Shown: piece after piece, positions 1-7,305 of the stretch
Layout of the letters: the number at the start of each line of letters is the position of its first letter
Position numbering within the stretch: position 1 is the first letter of the stretch
DNA from: DASYSA01 sp036003885
GTDB lineage: Bacteria; Acidobacteriota; Blastocatellia; UBA7656
Assembly (NCBI GenBank): GCA_036003885.1
Contig: DASYSA010000728.1
Coordinates: 1 to 31,669 of the forward strand
DNA: 31,669 nucleotides
Reading direction: 5' to 3'
Translations under genes and position numbers: made by a program
Notes under the pieces: generated by a model
Told to the model about the DNA's origin: nothing
Seen by the model: the letters and a program-made list of their open reading frames with translations, nothing else
The model's database searches: none

Positions 1-817
1 CCGCTGCAACACTGGTCTGCTTCGCCGGATCATTGCGCTCATCATCTCCGCTCTGCACCCTGAGGCCATAGTCGGTTGCGGTTGACGGAATGAACTGCCA
101 GAGACCACCCGCCGCTGCCGGCGAAAGGGCTCGCGGGTTCCACACGCTTTCCACGAAGGCGAGCCAGACCAGATCTTCCGGCACGCCCGCTTTGCGAAAC
201 TCAGCTCGCGCCATTTCGAGATAAGTGTTGCTGCGCTCGATTCCAATCATCATCGTCCTCCGACCTCCGGCCGTAGAGGCGTAGTAGTTCGTCCAATGAT
301 CTATTGCGGCGTTCATTTCAAAATTCATATCGCCGACTGTAAAGCGCTTCTGCATCGCCCGTTCAGGCTTGCGCGCAACAGGCGAACCGTCTGAGTACAA
401 CGGTTCCTCCCGCGACGGCCCGTTGACGTCGCTCGAAACCTTTTCCCGATTGGCGGCGGGACCTGACGAGGAACCCGCGTTCCCGACCTTCCCTTTCATG
501 CGCTTTCTCAATGAGTGGTAATAAGGGGCGAGGCTCGGATTTGCTGCCGCGCCTTCGGCTAGCATACCGATCGCTTTGTTGAAGGCCCCACGCTTTCGCG
601 TAAGGCCCAACGCCACCGGAGTGGTGCCGGATTCGGTCGAGTTTTTCTTATCAACCCCTGATAACCGGCGGCCCGTTCGCTTGTTCGCGACGGTGAGCAC
701 GGGAGGTGCCTCGGTTATCACTAAAGCAATTAAGATCGTGAAGATCAGTTTGTTGAGCAGCGCATTTCTTAGGGACACACTTTGCGATTTGGGAGCAAGA
801 AATTGATTAGGCTTCAA
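1..817 (-). CDS. Lytic transglycosylase (SLT domain), 3' part outside window
   Basis: The minus strand is open from 817 to the window edge, giving about 272 residues of N-terminal part. I infer a TTG start at 817 because an AGGAG lies six bases upstream and an in-frame TAG precedes it; no early ATG fits. Residues about 17-44 are a hydrophobic signal sequence or anchor. A low-complexity, Ser/Gly/Asn-rich linker follows. The last 80 residues carry the lytic transglycosylase core: EDLVWLAFVESVWNPRALS supplies the catalytic-type Glu in the ES motif, followed by AAGGLWQFIPSTATDYGLRV. This is the SLT fold that cleaves peptidoglycan glycan strands in the periplasm, as in MltD-like enzymes. Any C-terminal LysM repeats would lie outside the window. 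Confidence 0.85.
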   Translation of the reverse strand, partial: MKPNQFLAPKSQSVSLRNALLNKLIFTILIALVITEAPPVLTVANKRTGRRLSGVDKKNSTESGTTPVALGLTRKRGAFNKAIGMLAEGAAANPSLAPYYHSLRKRMKGKVGNAGSSSGPAANREKVSSDVNGPSREEPLYSDGSPVARKPERAMQKRFTVGDMNFEMNAAIDHWTNYYASTAGGRRTMMIGIERSNTYLEMARAEFRKAGVPEDLVWLAFVESVWNPRALSPAAAGGLWQFIPSTATDYGLRVQSGDDERNDPAKQTSVAA

Positions 818-1310
818 TGCACACTCCTATCCTGCAACGCTCGAGGCGCTGAGCTTTAAGTACACCTGAATGCGGTTCAGGGGATGTGAACAGCTACCGT
901 CAGTGGCTCTATCCTAGCGAGTGAGACGCTCTACCATACCCCTCATTGGTCGTTCGGATTCCCTCGTCTTGTAATACGAATCCTACCAACTTCAGATGCG
1001 GCAAATCCACACATGTAGCCGGTTGCAATCAAATTGCAAGAAAGTCGACTGACGGTGTCGTGGATTCAAAACCGCCGTTCGCGATGCGGCAAACGGCTAT
1101 GCTTCTTACGATGAATAACATACCGAGCATCCGCCGGTCAGCAAGAGATCCACTACCCTAAGGCGACGACTCTGGTATTCGCCTCTTTTATCCTCGCCGC
1201 GCTCCCATCCGGTGGCACTCAAGTTGCCCCTAGAGAGCAGCGTTGTTTCAAAAGAGATCAACTTCACCATAGAGAGATTGTGAATTGATTTCGAACAAGG
1301 AGGTTCGTAA
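818..1310. other. Non-coding stretch upstream of two divergent genes
   Basis: About 490 bases without a supportable gene. The open frames here lack a ribosome binding site and recognisable sequence. The stretch should contain the promoters of the lytic transglycosylase (minus) and the small gene at 1311 (plus), but I see no confident -35/-10 pair. A 6-bp hairpin lies at 865-881. Around 944-957 there are two heptads, TCATTGG and TCGTTCG, that resemble the array at 4811-4845. Confidence 0.4.
865..881. promoter_or_regulatory. Small inverted repeat upstream of lytic transglycosylase
   Basis: CCTGAA and TTCAGG pair across a five-base loop, about 50 bases upstream of the inferred transglycosylase start. 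It could be an operator or an RNA hairpin in the leader. The evidence is the symmetry alone. Confidence 0.25.
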
Positions 1311-1514
1311 ATGCAGGACAGAAACGCACGTTCATACAAGCCCAAGCCCTCGAGAATTAGCATCACCGACAAAGTGGAACCGTCATCCAGTATGTCTTCG
1401 AGGCCCGACGTCAGTATCGAATTGGTGCGAAGTGTCAAGAAGTGGAGCAGCGGATTCGTAAGACCCGACGGCACGCGCATACGCCTATTCGTTCCGCCGA
1501 TTTCGGAAGCGTAG
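1311..1514 (+). CDS. Small hypothetical protein (67 aa)
   Basis: A short basic, Ser/Arg/Pro-rich protein of unknown function. The main evidence for a real gene is a near-perfect ribosome binding site, AAGGAGG, seven bases upstream of the ATG, which is stronger than most in this window. The N-terminal half (KPKPSRISITDKVEPSSS) looks disordered. The C-terminal half (IELVRSVKKWSSGFVRPDGTRIRLF) could form a short helix and a beta hairpin. There is no signal peptide or membrane segment. It stands alone between two sparse regions, so context says nothing about its role. It does not match any family I recognise, and a non-functional open frame cannot be excluded. Confidence 0.5.
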   Translation: MQDRNARSYKPKPSRISITDKVEPSSSMSSRPDVSIELVRSVKKWSSGFVRPDGTRIRLFVPPISEA

Positions 1515-1906
1515 GCAGCCTGATCTGCCCTGCGATCGCGTTTTTGACGTTAGAGATTCAGCTTGTGACTTTTTGAGGGCGCTTCACCGGAGAGGCACAC
1601 CAACACAGAGGTCGGCGCGTGAATACGGAGTCGAAAGACCGGCTCCAGGTTCCCTCGTTCCTCATACCCACCGCGCCGTCCTCGCTCTCGCGGTTGATCC
1701 CGCGCCAGGGCAAGGAGTAGTCTAAGGCGAAAGCTTAAGTGAATGCTCTTTTGCCTCACTGCGTGAAATGTTGCCCGACTGAATCGAGCAACGAAGGATA
1801 GGCGTCCAACATCGCAACATCGGCGACGCTCACCACAACAAGACACGGCTTCGTTGTGCGATTGCCTTCAAGCTCGCGTCGACCAGAGAAACACAGGAAA
1901 CTACAA
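1515..1906. other. Non-coding stretch, possible terminator then leader
   Basis: About 390 bases with no supportable gene; the minus-strand open frames overlap the start of the next gene and carry no recognisable motifs. Right after the small gene, GGCAG/CTGCC can pair (1514-1529) and a T5 run follows at 1541-1545, a weak terminator-like arrangement. The promoter of the F5/8-type C gene should lie in the 3' half, but I could not pick one out. Confidence 0.35.
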
Positions 1907-3268
1907 ATGAAGTCAAAAGCAGAATCTCTTGCAATGATCATTGGCGTTACATTGATCGCGGCGTTGTTCTCCGGCGCGCCGGCTTCGGCGCAGCAGACTG
2001 CGCAGTCACGGACGGTGAGACCGGCGGGAGTTACAGGCGATTTGCTCGACATCATGAACGCTAACGACGACAAACCAAACACGCGGGCCACGTCGGGGAA
2101 ACGAGACTACGTCGGCATGAGTCTCACCATAGATGTCGGCAGCCTGCAAAACATCATCGGGGTCAAGCAGGACTACGGTCCCTGGCCAACTCATCATGTG
2201 GGGGCTTATAAGATCGAGGTTGCGGAATCGCTTTCGGGACCGTGGATCACCGCATTCGAAGGACCTGGCCAGCGAGGCGAAAGCCGCGCGGAGTTTCCTG
2301 CCATCCTCGGCCGTTACATCCGCATCACCGCTACGTCGAATAAGACATCTTACAACCAGGAGTGGTCGATCGCTGAGCTGAAGGTCGGCGTCGACCCCGG
2401 ACAAGTAGCGCGCAGGATACCCAATAAGACTGAGCAACCTCCACATAAGACTGAGCAACCTCCACCGGCAACCCCGGGCGGAGGAATACGTCCCCTGAGA
2501 GACAGTGAGAAAGCCACTGATCAGAATCCGGCCACCCGCGCGGCCAGCGGCACGCCTGACTACCAGGGGATGTCCATTACTATCGATCTCGGCGGCGAGT
2601 ACGAAGTCTCGCGAGTGTTGCAACTTCATGGCCAGTGGCCCGATGAGTATCCTGCCGAGTACAGAATCGACGTAAGCAGAGAGAGAAATGAGGCGAAGTT
2701 TCGCGAGGTATGGCGAGGCGCGGGCGCGCCCGATCGCAGCGTCGCCAAATTCACTCCGGTCACAACTCGCTACGTTCGCCTCACCGCGCTTAAGAACCGA
2801 GACCGCTCTCACTGGTGGTCGATCGCGGAGGTCCGCACCAATCGCGATCCGGATGTGGTCGACGATGACGAAGGTGATCGGCTGCTCGACCGAGCGATCC
2901 GCAATGTCACGTCGCAGGGCTTTCCAGACATCAGGCCGGTGGCTGATAACAACAACAGCACTCGAGCTACGACCAACAATGTCAACTACGCAGGCAGTTG
3001 GGTGCTGGCCGACCTGGGTGGAAGCTACACCGTGTCGAAAGTCATCCAATTGCATGATCCCGACCGCGAAGACTATCCGGGCCGTTATCGCATCGAGGCA
3101 AGCGAGGACGGGAGACGGTGGCAGACGGTTTTCGAAGGCCGGGGCGAACCTGCTCGTTCAAGCGCAAGTTTTACTCCGGTGCGCGCTCGCTACATTCGCA
3201 TAACCGCCACCGCCAACCACGACACCCGGCACTGGTGGTCGGTTTACAGACTAAGAATCAGGGGATGA
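1907..3268 (+). CDS. Secreted protein with three F5/8 type C (discoidin-like) domains
   Basis: A 453-residue exported protein. I chose the ATG at 1907 because AGGAA lies seven bases upstream and the translation begins with a good signal peptide (basic start, hydrophobic stretch 9-22, cleavage after APASA at about residue 28). Three similar beta-sandwich modules follow, roughly residues 40-162, 197-312 and 335-453. Each has a TRATSG- or TRAASG-like start, a [IL]xxDxG core strand, YxIEV-like and RYIRITA-like strands, and a closing WS[IV] tryptophan motif (EWSIAELKV, HWWSIAEVR, HWWSVYRLR). These are hallmarks of F5/8 type C / galactose-binding-like domains, which bind carbohydrates or surface ligands. 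The linker 172-190 holds a tandem 7-residue repeat. No catalytic domain is present, so it is probably a glycan-binding surface protein. It is followed by a DUF1080 protein. Confidence 0.8.
   Translation: MKSKAESLAMIIGVTLIAALFSGAPASAQQTAQSRTVRPAGVTGDLLDIMNANDDKPNTRATSGKRDYVGMSLTIDVGSLQNIIGVKQDYGPWPTHHVGAYKIEVAESLSGPWITAFEGPGQRGESRAEFPAILGRYIRITATSNKTSYNQEWSIAELKVGVDPGQVARRIPNKTEQPPHKTEQPPPATPGGGIRPLRDSEKATDQNPATRAASGTPDYQGMSITIDLGGEYEVSRVLQLHGQWPDEYPAEYRIDVSRERNEAKFREVWRGAGAPDRSVAKFTPVTTRYVRLTALKNRDRSHWWSIAEVRTNRDPDVVDDDEGDRLLDRAIRNVTSQGFPDIRPVADNNNSTRATTNNVNYAGSWVLADLGGSYTVSKVIQLHDPDREDYPGRYRIEASEDGRRWQTVFEGRGEPARSSASFTPVRARYIRITATANHDTRHWWSVYRLRIRG
2424..2465 (+). repeat. 21-bp perfect tandem repeat inside coding sequence
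   Basis: Two adjacent identical 21-base copies (2424-2444 and 2445-2465) encode the Pro-rich linker repeat KTEQPPH/KTEQPPP between F5/8 domains one and two. The length is a multiple of three, so the frame is kept. Confidence 0.9.
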
Positions 3269-3420
3269 AAAAACGTTTCGCGTTTTGCGTTTTGAGTTTC
3301 GCATTTTCGTCTTAAGCTTTGCATTTTTCGCCTCTAATCGTTAATCTTCAGGCGTCTGCCGGAACACCTTGTCATTAGAAACCGAAACGCGAAACGTTGT
3401 TTCCGCGAAACGTTGTTTCA
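3269..3420. repeat. Heptad inverted element, family A (GTTTCGC/GTTTTGC)
   Basis: Begins directly after the stop codon of the F5/8 gene. The left arm has T-rich 7-bp units (GTTTCGC, GTTTTGC, GTTTTGA) and the right arm has the complementary A-rich units (GAAACGC). The right arm ends in a perfect 16-bp tandem duplication at 3388-3403 and 3404-3419. The transcript could fold into a long imperfect hairpin between the two genes. Confidence 0.75.
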
Positions 3421-3435
3421 AGGAGCGATCGAGAC

Positions 3436-4176
3436 ATGAATCTTCCAGCGAGATCCCTTTGCGGCGTCGCTCTGTTGGGTTTGGGCATGGCATGCACCGC
3501 TCTGGTCGGCAGCGCCGTCGATCAGAGTCAACCCGCGATGGTTGAGCCTAAGATCATCGATCCTGGTCCGCCCGGCGGGCCGCCTTCTGACGCCATCGTC
3601 CTGTTCAACGGCAAAGATCTCTCCCAGTGGGTCGGCAGAGATGGCGGCCAGGCAAAATGGGAAGTGAAGGATGGAGTCGCCACGGTCAACCACAGCGGCA
3701 GCATAACTACGAAGCAAGAGTTCGGCGATGCTCAACTCCACGTCGAATGGGCTACTCCTTCACAGGTCAAAGGAGAAGGCCAGGAACGCGGAAACAGCGG
3801 TGTTTTTCTTCAAAGCCGCTACGAAGTTCAGGTTCTGGATTCTTATCAGAACAAGACCTACTTCAACGGCCAGGCCGGCGCCGTTTACAAGCAGTACGTG
3901 CCGCTGGTCAACGCCTGTCGCAAGCCCGGCGAGTGGCAGAGTTATGACATAATTTTCCACGCGCCCGCCTTCAACGACGCAGGTGAAGTCGTCAAGCGAG
4001 CGACCATGACTGTGCTCCATAATGGAGTCCTCATTCAGGACAACGTCCAGGTGCTGGGAACGACAACCCACGAGGGCGAGCCCAGGTACACGAAGCACGC
4101 GCCGAAGGCGCCCCTTCAGCTTCAAGATCACGGAGACCCGGTTCGTTTCCGCAATATTTGGATTCGCCCATTGTGA
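3436..4176 (+). CDS. DUF1080 / 3-keto-disaccharide hydrolase-like exported protein
   Basis: A 246-residue secreted protein. I chose the ATG at 3436, which has an AAGGAG ten bases upstream; the open frame extends to a TTG at 3397, but that lies inside the heptad repeat. Residues 1-27 form a signal peptide. The mature part shows the DUF1080 pattern: IVLFNGKDLSQWVG (about 55-68), KWEVKDGVA, the beta-sandwich strands with GNSGVFLQSRYEVQVLDS, the GAVYKQ segment, and the ending DHGDPVRFRNIWIRPL. This family is a concanavalin-like fold; characterised members hydrolyse 3-keto-glycosides or 3-keto-disaccharides. Length is typical. It sits downstream of the glycan-binding F5/8 protein on the same strand, consistent with extracellular sugar handling, though the heptad element lies between them. 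Confidence 0.88.
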   Translation: MNLPARSLCGVALLGLGMACTALVGSAVDQSQPAMVEPKIIDPGPPGGPPSDAIVLFNGKDLSQWVGRDGGQAKWEVKDGVATVNHSGSITTKQEFGDAQLHVEWATPSQVKGEGQERGNSGVFLQSRYEVQVLDSYQNKTYFNGQAGAVYKQYVPLVNACRKPGEWQSYDIIFHAPAFNDAGEVVKRATMTVLHNGVLIQDNVQVLGTTTHEGEPRYTKHAPKAPLQLQDHGDPVRFRNIWIRPL

Positions 4177-4180
4177 GGCG

Positions 4181-4275
4181 GGAGATAGGAGATAGGATCC
4201 AGGATTTAGGATTTAGGATTTAGGATCCTAAGTCTTAGACAATCCTAGATCCTAGATCCTAAATCCTGGATCCTA
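4181..4275. repeat. Heptad inverted element, family B (AGGATTT)
   Basis: Starts about five bases after the DUF1080 stop codon. The left arm has six 7-bp units from 4187 to 4228 (AGGATCC, AGGATTT x3, AGGATCC); the right arm has five complementary units at 4241-4275. The arms are nearly perfectly complementary over about 34 bp, with a short loop. It would form a very stable hairpin in either strand. Confidence 0.85.
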
Positions 4276-4444
4276 GTCTTGACTCGCTTCAAGAGCCGCA
4301 CTATTCTTGTCTCGGTCCTCGGTATTTCGAACGCCTCGGAACGTTGAGCCAGAGAGCCCCCTCCCTCCGCGGCAGACGCTTCAACGGACCGTGGCATCAG
4401 GGGCGAATCGAAGAACAGTCCTGGTTCAATGGGAGAGGGGAACC

Positions 4445-4744
4445 ATGATGCACATCAGCGAATCGGAGTTCCGGGAACTCTGTCAGGCAGTCTTCGAGAA
4501 TGCAGATGCGACCATCGAAGAGAGCTCGCTATTGCGCCAGTTACTCATATTGACGCGCCACAAGATAGGACATCCGCGCCCGGGAACCGGTTTTTTCGCC
4601 ACCGAGTCTGAGCTTAGCGAGGGGTTGAAGAAAGAGATTGCCGATCTGTTGCTCACGCGAAGGGAACCGATCTTCGATGCAGCCAAGATCCTCAACGAAT
4701 CGTTAGTGAAGTTTCGGAAGACCCGCGGTGAGCAAGTTCATTAG
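4445..4744 (+). CDS. Hypothetical protein, about 99 aa
   Basis: A 99-residue soluble protein. I chose the ATG at 4445 (an adjacent ATG at 4448 is equally possible), with a purine-rich GGGAGAGGGG just upstream; the frame extends upstream to 4307 without a ribosome binding site. The sequence is acidic and helical: MMHISESEFRELCQAVFENA, then SSLLRQLLILTRHKIG, and a C-terminal helix AAKILNESLVKFRKTRG. No family recognised. It has no signal peptide or membrane segment. It lies after a family B heptad element, so it is probably not cotranscribed with the DUF1080 gene. Confidence 0.55.
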   Translation: MMHISESEFRELCQAVFENADATIEESSLLRQLLILTRHKIGHPRPGTGFFATESELSEGLKKEIADLLLTRREPIFDAAKILNESLVKFRKTRGEQVH

Positions 4745-4810
4745 CTTCTAACGCATCGCCTGTCATTTTTCTATCAAGCAGTCGGCCGCTCTTCCCACCA
4801 GGAGCGTCCA

Positions 4811-4911
4811 TCATTGCTCGTTTGTCGTTACTCGTTGGTCATTTGGTTCAGACCTCGCAGACCGGACGCCCCGGAGGCTCGGGTGAAGAGACGGGCAACG
4901 AGAAACGCGAA
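4811..4911. repeat. Heptad array, family D (TCGTTNG), with partial opposing arm
   Basis: Five consecutive 7-bp units run from 4811 to 4845: TCATTGC, TCGTTTG, TCGTTAC, TCGTTGG, TCATTTG. A short segment around 4895-4911 (AACGAGA, AACGCGA) has the opposite orientation and may be a degraded right arm. It lies between two co-directional genes, as the other heptad elements do. Confidence 0.55.
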
Positions 4912-4989
4912 TTTTGCAATAAGCGCCACACCCTTCGCGTCATTAATAGTGACGGAGACCGGTCGAGATTCCAAGCAGCGGGGTCTGGT

Positions 4990-5856
4990 ATGGAGCAGAA
5001 TTCATTCTGGTATATCTACGCCACCAACGGCACAGACGGCTTTCTGCTCGACTTGATCAAGCGGCCGGCCGAAGCCGTAGCCAGACTCGCTCTCTATTCC
5101 AATGGCCGCCCGCCGACGGTCCTGCGTGAGAAGGTCGCCCTCGATCAATTCGCCGTGGACAGCGACAGTCTCAACGTCAAGCTGGGTCCCCTATCCTTAG
5201 GACCAAACGGTTGTCGAGGCAAGCTGGGCAAAATCGATCTCGATCTCGTCTCGACGCTGGATAATGGGAGCATCACCTTCTTGCCTCGCTGGCTTCATAG
5301 CCTGTTCAGCTATGTTCCCTATTTCTCTTCTCACTATGGTGTTCTTCTTGAAGGCAAGTGTCAGGAGACGCTTTATAAGAATCTGCCGCTGGTCTACTCA
5401 ACATATGAAGTGGGCGACATAGCCCGATCCAGGTGGTTCATCATATCGGCTTCACAATTCGAGGGATCCGACCTGGCCTTCGAAATCAGCGCCTCTCGCA
5501 TTGCAGGAATCTGGGGCGCCAGTGCCTATGTGCGCTGGCAGGACCAGGAATACAAGCTCAACAGTCCACTCACCAGCCTCTTCACATTCCGAACGAGAAG
5601 CGCCGGAGAGGTTGCGGGCCAGGAACGCGTGTTCGATGTTTCAATCAGGTCTCCCTTGATACGCATGGATGTCAGGGCCAAAGCGCCGGTAAGCGACTTC
5701 GCTGTGCTGGAAAAAGAAGGGCAGACCGAGATCCACACAACGCTGTTCGGCGATTGTGAGGCCGAAGTGACGCTCAGAGGCAGCAACGCCAACGCTCCGA
5801 CCAGTCGATATCAGGCCAAACGAACCTGCCTGCTCGAAGTGAAGAACGAGCCATAG
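4990..5856 (+). CDS. Unknown protein, possibly lipocalin-like (AttH/CrtC/Svf1 type)
   Basis: A 288-residue protein with many alternating hydrophobic strands and no clear signal peptide. The open frame extends upstream to 4822, but that part lies in the heptad array; I prefer the ATG at 4990, although its ribosome binding site is weak. Visible features: an N-terminal WYIYATNGTDGFLLDLIKR segment, DSLNVKLGPLSLGPNGCRG, FLPRWLHSLFSYVPYFSSH, and a strand-rich second half with EGSDLAFEISASRIAG. The beta-rich pattern and the lipid/steroid-like neighbourhood recall the two-domain lipocalins of the AttH, carotenoid hydratase CrtC and Svf1 group, but I see no diagnostic motif, so this is a guess. It is followed by the flavin oxidoreductase after 45 bases and is probably the first gene of the redox operon. 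Confidence 0.6.
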   Translation: MEQNSFWYIYATNGTDGFLLDLIKRPAEAVARLALYSNGRPPTVLREKVALDQFAVDSDSLNVKLGPLSLGPNGCRGKLGKIDLDLVSTLDNGSITFLPRWLHSLFSYVPYFSSHYGVLLEGKCQETLYKNLPLVYSTYEVGDIARSRWFIISASQFEGSDLAFEISASRIAGIWGASAYVRWQDQEYKLNSPLTSLFTFRTRSAGEVAGQERVFDVSIRSPLIRMDVRAKAPVSDFAVLEKEGQTEIHTTLFGDCEAEVTLRGSNANAPTSRYQAKRTCLLEVKNEP

Positions 5857-5901
5857 CAAGTAACACAACCGGGCGCAGGATCGCCATTCAGGAGGTACTA
5901 T

Positions 5902-7260
5902 ATGAAGGACGACGTTATTTTCACACCGTTGCAATTCAAAAACCTCTCGGTCAAAAACCGTATCTTTCGCTCGAATATCGCAGGCAGATTCGACAACTAC
6001 GATGGGTCCGGCTCCTACGCCCGCATCAACTGGGAAGAGAAGTTCGCGCGCGGCGGCGTTGGCACCATCATCTCCTCTTACGTTCCCGTGGCCATCCGAG
6101 GACGAATACTTCCGAACTACGCGACGATCGATAAAGACGAGACCATCCCGTTCTGGCGCGAGTTAGGGAAACGCGTCCACCAGTACGACTGCAAGTACAT
6201 CCTCCAACTCAGTCACTCAGGACGGCAACAGGACATGGGCGGCGTCGAGAATCAAATGAGGAAGGCGTTGAGTTCAACCAGCACAACCGAGCCATTCATG
6301 GGCTTCCTCTGCCAAGCGATGACTCGCGACGAGATCAAGCAGACGATCCAGTTTTTTGCCGATGGGGCGAGGCGCGCACGCGACGCGGGCCTGGACGGCG
6401 TCGAGCTGCATTCGGCCAACGGCTATCTGTTCACTCAATTCCTCAGCTCGGCCATCAACGATCGGAAGGACGAGTATGGCGGCTCTCTCGAAAACCGCGC
6501 GCGTTTCTTGCTCGACGTCATCAGGGCCATCCGCAAGGAAGTCGGGTACGACTTTCATCTTCAGTTCAAGATCAGCGCCGTCGAACATGCCAACGCCGTC
6601 TTCTTCTGGGGACGGAGAGGCAATACGATCGAAGACTCAAAGCAGGTCTGCAAATGGGCTGAAGAGGCCGGCGCCGATGCGGTCCACGTTTCAACCGGCA
6701 GCACCTTCCCGCACCCGCTCAACCCGCCAGGCGGCTTCCCTGTTGAAGAAGCGATCAAGACCTATGACACCATGCTATCGAGCGGCATCAACACGTTGTT
6801 CATTTACATGTCGATGCGGTTGAGCTTGCTGCGGCCGATGTTTCGCTGGTTCTGGAATCATTCCAAGGGAACCAGGATCGAGGGAATCAACGAGGATGAC
6901 GCGAAAGCCATCAAGCAGGTCGTGAACATTCCGGTCATCTGTACCGGCGGATTCCAGACGGCGTCGCACATACGCGGCATAATCGAGGGCGGCTACTGCG
7001 ACGGCGTCAGCATCGCTCGATCGCTGATCGCCAACAACGACCTGGTGAAGATCTGGGAATCCGGACAGGACCTGCCGGATAAACCGTGTACCTATTGCAA
7101 CAAGTGCCTGGTGAACGCTCTCGAGAACCCGCTGGGCTGTTACGATGTGAGCCGTTACGACGGCGACTACGACCGGATGATGAGAGACGTGATGTCGGTA
7201 TTCCATCCGTCGCCGTTCGCCGAGATTGCTTCCTCCACTTCAAGCGCGCGAGGCGATTGA
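5902..7260 (+). CDS. Old Yellow Enzyme-like NADH:flavin oxidoreductase
   Basis: A 452-residue TIM-barrel FMN enzyme. The ATG has an excellent AGGAGG upstream. It opens with the family start FTPLQFKNLSVKNRIFRSN. Visible motifs: LQLSHSGRQ (about 101-109), ELHSANGYLFTQFLS (168-182, carrying the OYE His/Asn pair in HSANGYL), NDRKDEYGGSLENRARF (186-202) and the phosphate-binding VICTGGF (345-351). Near the end, C396, C399, C402 and C413 form CX2CX2CX10C, reminiscent of the [4Fe-4S] site of 2,4-dienoyl-CoA reductase, but the C-terminal FAD/NAD(P)H domains of that enzyme are absent. Predicted role: reduction of an activated C=C bond or dehydrogenation, probably with a separate electron partner. Genes follow closely for two cytochromes and a GMC oxidoreductase, suggesting one pathway. 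Confidence 0.88.
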   Translation: MKDDVIFTPLQFKNLSVKNRIFRSNIAGRFDNYDGSGSYARINWEEKFARGGVGTIISSYVPVAIRGRILPNYATIDKDETIPFWRELGKRVHQYDCKYILQLSHSGRQQDMGGVENQMRKALSSTSTTEPFMGFLCQAMTRDEIKQTIQFFADGARRARDAGLDGVELHSANGYLFTQFLSSAINDRKDEYGGSLENRARFLLDVIRAIRKEVGYDFHLQFKISAVEHANAVFFWGRRGNTIEDSKQVCKWAEEAGADAVHVSTGSTFPHPLNPPGGFPVEEAIKTYDTMLSSGINTLFIYMSMRLSLLRPMFRWFWNHSKGTRIEGINEDDAKAIKQVVNIPVICTGGFQTASHIRGIIEGGYCDGVSIARSLIANNDLVKIWESGQDLPDKPCTYCNKCLVNALENPLGCYDVSRYDGDYDRMMRDVMSVFHPSPFAEIASSTSSARGD

Positions 7261-7305
7261 TCCCGTGACGGTTCCCGTACCTGGAGACAGAAAGGAGTAG
7301 CTCTG

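Noticed and set aside
955..975. Sequence around CTTGTAATACGA resembling a tRNA anticodon arm
   Set aside because: Stem is only four pairs with an eight-base loop, and no acceptor or T-arm can be drawn around it.
946..1161. 71-residue plus-strand open frame in the sparse region
   Set aside because: No ribosome binding site, unusual composition and no recognisable motif; treated as non-coding.
1106..1480. 124-residue minus-strand frame covering the small gene
   Set aside because: Antisense to the 67-residue gene, which has a much better start signal; sequence has no family features.
2006..3055. 349-residue minus-strand open frame
   Set aside because: Shadow of the F5/8-type C gene; the plus-strand frame shows domain repeats and a signal peptide.
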